In this document: piece after piece, positions 44,944 through 54,200 of the stretch | Layout: each line of letters begins with the position of its first letter | How positions within the stretch are numbered: position 1 is the stretch's first letter | DNA from: Anaerocolumna cellulosilytica | Lineage (GTDB): Bacteria > Bacillota > Clostridia > Lachnospirales > Lachnospiraceae | Direction of reading: 5' to 3' | Length of the DNA stretch: 64,000 bases | Assembly (NCBI RefSeq): GCF_014218335.1 | Contig: NZ_AP023367.1 | Coordinates: 1,675,501-1,739,500 of the forward strand | Translations under genes and position numbers: made by a program | The notes under the pieces: model-generated | Database searches by the model: none | What the model was told of the DNA's origin: nothing | What the model saw: the letters and a program-made list of their open reading frames with translations, nothing else

Positions 44944-45841
44944 CTCCTTTGTTTTTTAAAAGCAGCTTCATATTCTTTCTGTGTATCAATTTTTGAAGCA
45001 TGCCTCTTCCGGGGGCAAAAAGTACGCTAAATATAACAATACAACTGACAACGACAACAATGGCAGGGCCAGTGGGCAGTTTATCAGAAAGTGAACTGGC
45101 AGCAGTACCACTAATACCGGATACTGCACCAAAAAAGGCAGAAAGCATAACCATAACCCAAAGCCTGTTAGTCCATTGTCTTGCAGCAACAGCAGGTGCA
45201 ATCAACATAGCACTCATTAGAATAACTCCAACGGTCTGGAGACCTATAATGATTCCCATAACAATCATGAAGGACAATAAAAGATTCAATCTATGTGTAG
45301 GAAATAGAAGACTTTTGGCATATTCAGCATCAAAAATAAAGAGTTTAAATTCTTTCCAGAATAAAATCACAAGTAGAAGGAGTATTGCACCGCAAACTGT
45401 CATAAAATATACATCTTTTTGCAGTAATGTTGACGCTTGCCCAAAGATAAAACGCTTTAAACCTGCCTGGTTCGAATTTGGAATTTTCTGTACATAAGTT
45501 AAAAGTACCAACCCAAGTCCGAAAAATACGGACATAACAAGTGCAAGGGCACTGTCGAACTTTATCCGTGTATGTTTTACAATATTAAGAATGAACAAGG
45601 TTGCCAATAACCCGGAGGTAAGGGCACCAAGAAGTAATATCTCCGTATCTTTAGCACCGGTAAGAAGAAAAGCCATAACAACACCTGGCAGAGCAGCATG
45701 GGATACCCCATCTCCTAGTAAGCTTTGCTTTTTAAGTACTGCAAAGGTTCCAAGGATTCCACTGATTAAACCAAGTATGCCGGAACCTAGAGCTACAGTC
45801 TGAAAGGTATAGTCTTTAAACAGGTTAATAACATGTTCCAT
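44918..45841 (-). CDS. Zn/Mn ABC transporter permease
   Basis: 307 residues, an ABC-3 family permease with the sequence GTFAVLKKQSLLGDGVSHAALPG, the conserved loop of ZnuB/TroC/MntB proteins, and about eight membrane helices. Paired with the second permease of the same family, it forms a heterodimeric channel. It follows the ATPase gene by 20 bases in the order ATPase - permease - permease. A ribosome site GGAGGA lies just ahead of the ATG. Confidence 0.93.
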   Translation of the reverse strand: MEHVINLFKDYTFQTVALGSGILGLISGILGTFAVLKKQSLLGDGVSHAALPGVVMAFLLTGAKDTEILLLGALTSGLLATLFILNIVKHTRIKFDSALALVMSVFFGLGLVLLTYVQKIPNSNQAGLKRFIFGQASTLLQKDVYFMTVCGAILLLLVILFWKEFKLFIFDAEYAKSLLFPTHRLNLLLSFMIVMGIIIGLQTVGVILMSAMLIAPAVAARQWTNRLWVMVMLSAFFGAVSGISGTAASSLSDKLPTGPAIVVVVSCIVIFSVLFAPGRGMLQKLIHRKNMKLLLKNKGGGADVSST

Positions 45842-45861
45842 ATAAATGTCCTCCTCCTTTC

Positions 45862-46620
45862 TTATACTGCATTTTTCAATAGATTTCCGGTACTCCGGTA
45901 GGCAGTTTTTAAGTTTTGCTCATGGAAAACTTCTTCTACCGGTCCACTTGCAATAACTTTTATGTTAATCAGGGTAACCCAGTCAAAATACTCTGGTACA
46001 GTCTGCAAATCGTGATGCACCACAACAACAGTTTTTCCTGATTCCTTTAATTCTTTTAGCAACAAAATAATTGCTTTCTCTGTCTGTACATCAACACCTT
46101 TAAAGGGTTCATCCATTAAATAAATCTCTGCATCCTGCATCAAGGCTCTTGCCAGAAAAACCCTTTGCTGCTGTCCTCCGGATAATTGACTGATTTGACG
46201 GAGTGCATAATCCTCCATACCAACCTTTTTCAGAGAATCCATAGCAGCTTCCTTATCCTTTATGCCGGGACGCTTAATGAATCCAAGTCTTCCGTAGCAG
46301 CCCATAAGAACAATATCTAGTACAGTAGCCGGGAAATCCCAGTCCACACTGCCGCTTTGGGGAACATATGCAACTTTATTTTTCAATTTGCGAAGGTTAT
46401 CAATGGGCTCCTTAAAAAAACGTACCTTTCCGGAAACCGGAATAAGTAATCCAAGCATTGCTTTTATTAAAGTGGTTTTACCGGCACCGTTAGGACCGAT
46501 GATTGCCATAAGTTTCCCCTTTGGGATATTTAAGTCAATATCCCAAAGAACCGGTTTCGAGTCATAAGCTACGGTTAAAGCTTCTATCTGGACAGCGTAA
46601 TTTAATGTATTTAATTCCAT
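45862..46620 (-). CDS. Zn/Mn ABC transporter ATP-binding protein
   Basis: 252 residues with Walker A GPNGAGKTT, Q-loop YVPQSGSVDWDFP (the variant characteristic of TroB/MntA/ZnuC ATPases), signature LSGGQQQR, Walker B IYLMDEPFKGVD and H-loop VVHHDL. It hydrolyses ATP in the cytosol to drive import of zinc or manganese. The gap to the binding-protein gene (182 bases) holds an AGGTTGAAAA/TTTTTCAACCT hairpin at 46693-46720, possibly lowering transcription of the downstream genes. Confidence 0.95.
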   Translation of the reverse strand: MELNTLNYAVQIEALTVAYDSKPVLWDIDLNIPKGKLMAIIGPNGAGKTTLIKAMLGLLIPVSGKVRFFKEPIDNLRKLKNKVAYVPQSGSVDWDFPATVLDIVLMGCYGRLGFIKRPGIKDKEAAMDSLKKVGMEDYALRQISQLSGGQQQRVFLARALMQDAEIYLMDEPFKGVDVQTEKAIILLLKELKESGKTVVVVHHDLQTVPEYFDWVTLINIKVIASGPVEEVFHEQNLKTAYRSTGNLLKNAV

Positions 46621-46692
46621 ATTAAACTCCTATCTGTGTGCCTTCGTGCTGATTGCACCAGCGCTATCTGCGCTTGCACACGTACAAATCAG

Positions 46693-46720
46693 AAGGTTGA
46701 AAATATTCTTTTTTTCAACC
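46693..46720 (-). terminator. Hairpin between binding-protein and ATPase genes
   Basis: AGGTTGAAAA and TTTTTCAACCT pair with a short loop. It may be an attenuator or RNA-stability element giving more binding protein than transporter. Confidence 0.5.
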
Positions 46721-46802
46721 TAGTCACATTGCATGCCAAATCTGCAAGCATTCAAGCCCCAGATGCATGTAAATTTTTGTATAAAAAAGAGAGAACAGTC
46801 TA

Positions 46803-47735
46803 TTATTTTAAAGCCTCAACAATTGTATCAATATTGGAGGTTACAGTCAGAATATATGTTTCAGCACCAGAGTCCTTTCCGCCTAGGGAATCTGAATAGA
46901 GCTGCCCGCCAATGGCTACATCAAAACCCTTTGCTTTTACAGCCGCCTGCAATGCCTTAATGGTTTTAGGCGGGACGGAAGATTCAACAAAGATAGACTT
47001 TATCTTTTTTTCTGCTATGAAATCTGCCAGGCTGCTGACATCTCCAGTTCCTGCTTCTGCATCTGTACTGATGCCTTGTAATCCTTTTACTTCAAAACTA
47101 TAGGCTCTGCCAAAGTAATGAAAGGCATCATGAGCTGTAATCAAAACTCTCTGTTCTTTTGGAAGTTCGGATACCCGGTCTTTAATGTATGTATCTAAAG
47201 CATCTAGTTCTGTCAGGTACAGTTCTAGGTTTTTTGCATAATCGGAGGAATGGTCAGCATCCGTCTCTGATAATTGTTTGGCTACTAACTGAGCGGCATC
47301 CTTCCATAAAGAAACATCAAACCATATATGGGGGTCGTATGCGGAGGAATTCTCGGACCAGGATAGTAAATCTTCCTCCGAGATTCCGTCTTCAATTCGA
47401 ATTACCGTACTGCCCTGATTGGATAGTGATTCGAAGATTTCACCCATTTTACCCTCCAGATGCAAACCATTATAAAGTATAACATCCGCTTCCTGCATTC
47501 TTGTTACATCTCCAGCACTTGCCTGATAGAGATGGGGATCTATGCCGGGACCCATAAGTCCGTTTACCGTTACATGTTCTCTGCCAATAACGGCAGCTAA
47601 ATCGGCTAACATAGTCGTAGTAGTTACAATTTTTAGGGTGCCGGATTCTTTTGCCGGTGCACTGCTTTGACACCCGGTTAAAAATAAGGCGAAAGTAATC
47701 GTTAGAGCTATTATAAACTTAATTTTTTTGGTCAT
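46803..47735 (-). CDS. Zn/Mn-binding lipoprotein of ABC transporter (TroA/ZnuA type)
   Basis: 310 residues from the ATG at 47735, which has AAGGAG 6 bases upstream. Lipobox LTGC with C22. The cluster A-I fold is shown by metal-ligand contexts GIDPHLYQ, DPHIWFDV, TAHDAFHYF, with STDAEAG and a late acidic residue in LYSDSLGG. Three His plus one Asp is the TroA/ZnuA pattern, which takes zinc or manganese; the sequence does not decide which. No long His-rich loop is present. First gene of the operon binding protein - ATPase - permease - permease. Confidence 0.94.
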   Translation of the reverse strand: MTKKIKFIIALTITFALFLTGCQSSAPAKESGTLKIVTTTTMLADLAAVIGREHVTVNGLMGPGIDPHLYQASAGDVTRMQEADVILYNGLHLEGKMGEIFESLSNQGSTVIRIEDGISEEDLLSWSENSSAYDPHIWFDVSLWKDAAQLVAKQLSETDADHSSDYAKNLELYLTELDALDTYIKDRVSELPKEQRVLITAHDAFHYFGRAYSFEVKGLQGISTDAEAGTGDVSSLADFIAEKKIKSIFVESSVPPKTIKALQAAVKAKGFDVAIGGQLYSDSLGGKDSGAETYILTVTSNIDTIVEALK

Positions 47736-47786
47736 AGGACTCCTTCCTATATTCATTAACTTCTATCTCATATTAAAAAAGTTAGC

Positions 47787-47808
47787 TTAGGGTAAAACTT
47801 TTTCCTAA
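47787..47808. promoter_or_regulatory. Candidate metalloregulator box ahead of the metal operon
   Basis: Inverted TTAGG (47787-47791) and CCTAA (47804-47808), each followed inwards by A/T-rich TAAAA-type sequence, about 52 bases before the binding-protein gene. The form recalls DtxR/MntR-type operators. The regulator gene is not in the window. The rest of the 47757-48130 gap is extremely AT-rich without other features. Confidence 0.4.
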
Positions 47809-48229
47809 AACTAATATATTGTGCAGTAAAAAAAATGTGACTGGTGTGGAAGATAGAATTTATATATTTGCCAAATATCATAGAAAAAGGAATAGAATTA
47901 AAGTTAATAAGACTTATATTATGTGTTGGAATTTGTGATAAATGACAAAAATACTGTATGATAGTCAAAGTTAATAATTGAAAATATATAAAAAATCAAA
48001 CAATAAATAACCAAAAAAATAAAAAATAAATGAATGATAGTCGAAAATGAAAAGTTTTTTATTGAAATTGCTTGGAAATTAATGCTATTCCTGTTTAATA
48101 TTACAATATACCTTGTAATAAAAATTCTGAATGCATACTGGGAAGGATATGAGTTATCAGGATAATGGATTTATTGGAAATCCTACAAGATATGAAAATA
48201 CTAAAAATGTAAACGGGGGTCAAAGGCTT

Positions 48230-51200
48230 ATGAAGAAAAAACTGAGAAGCAAAGTACTTGCCACGTTGCTAGCAATATCCATGGCAGCCGGTAGTGTACC
48301 TGGCTTTACAATGCCGGTTATCGCACAAAGCGGTGAGGGCAATTACACAGACTATGCAAATGATGAACTAGTTGCAGACTACAACTTCGGAACAGATGTA
48401 ACGCAAGACACACTATATTCCCAGGAACAAAAATATGGTTTTAGTAATGTGGAATATTCTATACCGGCTGACGGATGGGTAGGAGGGGTATACCTTCCGA
48501 GAGTTCCGGTCTATTCAGACGGAGCTGACTATGTCAGGACAGTCTCTGGGTCTGCCCTTAATGCAGATGCACTGGAGATATCCGGTAATGTATGGACAGA
48601 AACCGAAAGCAGCGGATATGGTGTATATACCTATGAAAATACGTCCACTTTTAACGTGGATTTACCCAATGCAGATTACAATGTAAAAGTAACACTTGTT
48701 AATCCGACAGATACACCGTATACGGCCTATCTGGAGGCAGAAGATATTACAAAGGCAGCGGATATACTAGTAGCTCCTGGTGCGCAAGTAGATACCATTA
48801 TAACCGCAGTACTTATTGATGGGCAGCTGAACTTAAAGTTCCTGGCCAAAAGTACGGCAACGAAAGAAGAAGATGCCACGACTGGCAAGGTATATGTAAG
48901 TAATGTTTCCATTGTTCGTCAGGCTACGAATACGCCGGCAGTTAAGCCGACTATATTTATTGCTTCTGACTCTACCGTACAGACCTATGATGCATTTTAC
49001 TATCCACAGACTGGCTGGGGACAGGTACTGCACAGTTTCTTCGGTGAATTTGTAGGAGAGTATGAGGCAGAAAACTGTAATTACAGTCAGGCTCAGGTCT
49101 ATGAGACAGAAAATGTGGTAATAGAGAATAGAGCCATTGGAGGAAGAAGTTCCAAGTCATTTATAGAGGAAGGCAAATTGGATGATCTTTTAGAGGATGT
49201 AAAACCGGGAGACTATGTGCTGGTTCAATGGGGACACAATGATGCTACCTACTCCAGACCAAACCGTTATGTATCTTCATCCGATTTTTCAATATACATA
49301 CAGACCTATGTTGACGGAGTAAGACAAAGAGGTGGAATACCTGTTCTTGTTACACCAGTTGCAAGATACAGTCCAAACTCGGATGGTACCTTTGGCAGTA
49401 ATTTTGAAGCCTACCGTCAGGTCATGCTTACTATGAGCAGTGAACAAAATATACCCGTTCTGGATTTGACGAGTGCCTCCATTGCATTATGTGAATCCTT
49501 GGGTGTAGAGGGTGCAAAATCCTTATTCCTGCATTTGGCAGCCGGAGATTATGACGGGTATTATTCCGGTGGGGTATCGGATTCTACACATTTACAATAC
49601 TATGGAGCTTATAAATTTGCCCAGTGTGTTGCAAAACTGATTCTTGAGTCGAATGACAGTCAGCTGCTGGCTCTAAAGGGACTCATAGAATTAAATGCAC
49701 CTGTTTCAGCACCAGCTGTAGTTACGAATGTTGTACCAACATCAGTGGGGGCTACCAGTGTAAGCTTTTCCTGGGACAAAGCAGAGGGCGCAGAATTATA
49801 TTATATTTACCGTGTGGAATTAACTGCTGGCCAGACGGCTGATAGTGTTGATTTTGAAGGAGCGGAGAAATATTCTGTAAGTTCCGTTACAAAATATACA
49901 GATAAGAATTGTGTGGGCGGTAAAACTTATGTGTATGCAGTAAGAGCCTTTAACGAATATGGACTTTCAGAGGTATCAGAAAAAATCTCTGTAACAACAA
50001 AATCTGCTTTATACAAATATGATTTTGACCATCAAGCTTCTAATCCGGTTTTAGATGGATGGAATCAGGTAACATCAACACAGCTGTTTGATGCCCAAAA
50101 AGGGTATGGCTGGATTACGGCTCCTGGTAACGGACGTTACCGTGCAAATAACGGAAAGCCGGATTCTAACGCTATGGCAGATGATTTTTGTCTTGGTAAC
50201 GGAGAATTCGCTGTGAATCTTCCAAATGGTGATTACGAGATTAAGATATATGCCGGTGATTTAATGGATGGTACCAGTACCATTAAAGCCTCTTATACAG
50301 CAGAAGGTGCTTCGATTGGTACAATTTCTGCAAAGCAATCCATTGGAACAGTAAGTGCTGTTGTAAGAGTGACGGACGGACAATTGAATGTGACAGTAGG
50401 TGGTACAAACGCTTATATTAATGGTATGGAAATCACACCGTTATTACTGGCACCCTCTAATTTATCCTACTCTGAACTTGATTTTACAGCAACCAATGCT
50501 ACTTTCTTAATCAATTTTGACGGAATTGACGAAGCTGTTTCCTATAAAATATATCAGAAGTCTTCTACTGACCAGAACTTCAGCGTGTTTAAGACAATCG
50601 CCGCAGGAGATAAGGATAGCTTAGATGCCCGTGCAATGGTTGCAAATATAGGAGAAACAAGAATATATTATGTAACGGCAGTCACAGCAGACGGAACCGA
50701 ATCTGCACCAAGTACCTCCATTTCTATTGAAATGACGGATCCGGATGCACAGCCGCCTGCAAAGCCGGAAAACTTAAAGTGCCTTTCGGCTCAAAGAGGG
50801 AATATCTCCGTTACATGGAATCCCGTAGAAGGTGCGATAACCTATAATGTGTATCGTTCTCCAAGATTAGAAGGAACGAAAGGATATACCGGTTATAAAA
50901 AAGTAGGTGAAACAAGTACCCCAGCTTTTACAGATACGGACAGTGATATTAATACGAATGTTCACTATTATTACATGGTGGAGGCAGTAGGTCAGGGAGG
51001 TGTAGGTGAAAAATCAGAAGCCCTGACAACACCTGTCACAGAAACATTGGAAAGACAAAAAGCGGAACACTTAAAAGACCGAGCTTTAGTTGCGGTAGAC
51101 TTAGCAGGTAATAAAGGTGCAGAGATTAATGTAACCACAAAGGATGAAAACGGCAATGAGCTTACAGCAGGGGTATATTTAAGCTGGAGATTGTTTGAAG

Positions 51201-54200
51201 CAGATCCTAAGAATGTAACCTTTACAGTGTATAGAAATGAACAGGTAATCGCTTCTAATCTTACAGTTACTAATTGTGTGGATCCTCAGGGAACCGCTGG
51301 TGATGTCTATAGGGTGGAAGGAAGCTCCGATTCCCATATTGGAGTAAATACTACGGCAGTAGGTACCTGGGAAAATTATTTTATTGAATTACAGTTAGAG
51401 AAACCAGAGAACCAGATAATGCCGGACGGAACAATCGCTACTTATACAGCAAATGATATGTCCGTAGGGGATTTAGATAATGATGGTACTTACGAATTAA
51501 TCGTAAAGTGGCAGCCATCTAATGCAAACGATAATTCCCATTCAGGCTATACCGGAACTACCATTTTAGATGCCTATGATTTTGATTCTGCCACTGGTGC
51601 AGCCACGTTGATGTGGAGAATTGACCTGGGAGTTAATATCCGCTCCGGTGCCCACTATACACAATTTCAGGTATGGGATTTTGATGGTGACGGCAGTGCG
51701 GAAGTAATTTGTAAAACAGCAGACGGAAGCACTACATACCAGAATGTGGACGGCATTTTAACAGAAACTGGTTATGTAGGTGCAGGCAATGCCTTATCAC
51801 TTCCTACCGATAAAGTAAGTGCAGCCAATGACTACAGAAATACCTCTGGTTATGTACTGGAAGGACCAGAGTATCTTACAATCTTTGACGGGGAAACCGG
51901 ACGTATTATCGATACAACGGATTATATACCGGAACGCGGTAATGTGTCTGCCTGGGGTGACGGTTACGGTAACCGTGTTGACCGCTTCTTATCTGCAGTA
52001 GCATATTTAGACGGAGAAACTCCAAGTGCGGTATTTGCCCGTGGTTATTATACCAGAACCTGCTTGACCGCTTATGACTTTGTAGACACGGATAATGACG
52101 GAATCGGTGATAAACTTGTTCTTCGCTGGAAGTTTGACACCAATGATTATCCGGTAGAAATCTATGGAGAGACAGAAGCACAGGGTAATCACGGTTTGTC
52201 AATTAATGATATTGACCAGGACGGAAAAGATGAGATTATTTATGGTGCACTTGTTATAGACCACGATGGAACTCTAAAATACACAACCGGTTTAGGTCAT
52301 GGAGATGCCATGCATGTTTCTGACTGGATTCTATCTAATCCAGGACTTGAAATATTCTCCGTGCATGAACACGCCGATGCTCAGTATCAGGTGGAGATTC
52401 ATGATGCAGAAACTGGAGAGATTCTCTGGGGTTACTTTACAGGAGTAGACACTGGTCGTGGAGTTGCAGCAGATGTGGACCCTACCCATGAAGGCGCAGA
52501 AATGTGGGCAAATCCCGCGTGGAACGAAACCAATGGAGGATTATATTCTTCTCTTTCCACCTTCGACAATTTCATAAAGGTATCTGAGAATACACCGGAT
52601 GTGAACTTTACACTGTTTTGGGATGGGGATCTGTTAAGTGAATTACAGAATCACAGCTTTAACAGCAGTGCTTATATACCAATCAGTACCAATATAACAA
52701 AATGGAATTACCTTGACAATATATCAGAAAAATTATTTGAAAGTTCTGAAATATATACAAGTAATGGAACAAAAGGAAATCTCGGTCTTGTTGCCGATGT
52801 GCTTGGTGACTGGAGGGACGAAATCATTGCCCGTTCAGCTTCTGATGATAGTAAGATACGCATATACACTTCAACCATAGAAACTGATTATGTCATTCCA
52901 ACCTTGATGGAAAACTATGCTTACCGAACAGGTGTTGCATGGCAGAATGTTGGATATAATCAACCTGCTAACTTGGATTATCTATTATCTGAGGGAATTA
53001 AGACAGCAAATATAACAGCAGAGGAAGTAACCAAAAGTTCTGTTAGATTTACATTTACGCCTGCTTCTGACGGCATCTACGGTCATGAAGTAGAGGGTTA
53101 TGAAGTTTATCGTAAAGCAGATGAGGGAGAGTATGAGCTGCTTGCGGTTTTAGATACGCAGACCTTTAGCTATACCGACAATACAATAGTTTCTGATAAA
53201 AACTACAGCTATTACATAGCGGCTGTTGTAAACGGAAGAACTTCGTATCTGTCTAATCCTTTGGTAGTTAAGACATTAGTAGATATTGCTGAAATTGTAG
53301 AGTTCGAACTGGAGGATATTGTAGAAGATACGCCTGTTCCTGCAAACAGCACGGTGGCAGCTTTATTACCGACTGCATTAAAGGTAATTGACTCTAATAA
53401 TAATGAAACCACGGCTAGTGTAACCTGGGACGTAACAAGCCTTGATATTACAGAACCTGGGACTTATACGGTAAAAGCTTCTGTAGCAGGATATGACAGT
53501 ATTCTTAATAAAACCGTAAAAGTAATAGAAAATACAATTACAACCTATGAATTTGAAGGATATACCAGAACAAGTGACACGGAGCCTTATTACACCAATT
53601 ATGTGGTACAAAATGCGGCTTCCTTAGAACTTCCAGGTAAAGTAGTCTATCATTATTTAAACGGCAGAACTGAAGAAGTTAGTGTAACTTGGGATGCTTC
53701 ACAAGTTGACAGTACTCAAAAAGGTATATATACCGCAGTGGGAACCGTTCAGTTGTCGGCTTCTGACGGAAAGTTTGGCACCCAAACGGTACAGATGAAG
53801 GTAGAGGTTAAGGATGATTACATTGTAAGCTTCGAAGATATTCAGAGTGTAGAAACAGTAATAGGAAGTAAGGTAAGCGAGTTACAGGCATTGCTTCCTA
53901 CCACCCTAAATGCAGTTTATAAATCCGGTAGCAAGGGTAGTGCAGCGGTTATCTGGAATACAGAGAACGCAGAGAGCTTACTTGCAGCAGAAGGTGATTT
54001 TTTAGTAAAGGGAAAGGTTGCTGACTTTGCCGGAGAAGTAACAATTAAAGTATATGTAGATTACAAACCGGTATATCGATTTGATTTTGGAATTACCGCA
54101 AACGATGTGGAAAACGATTGGATTGGCATCACTGTAAATCCAAAGGGTGGAAAAAACACCACGTCTGCGTTAGGAATTGCTTATACGACTGAAAAGGGTT

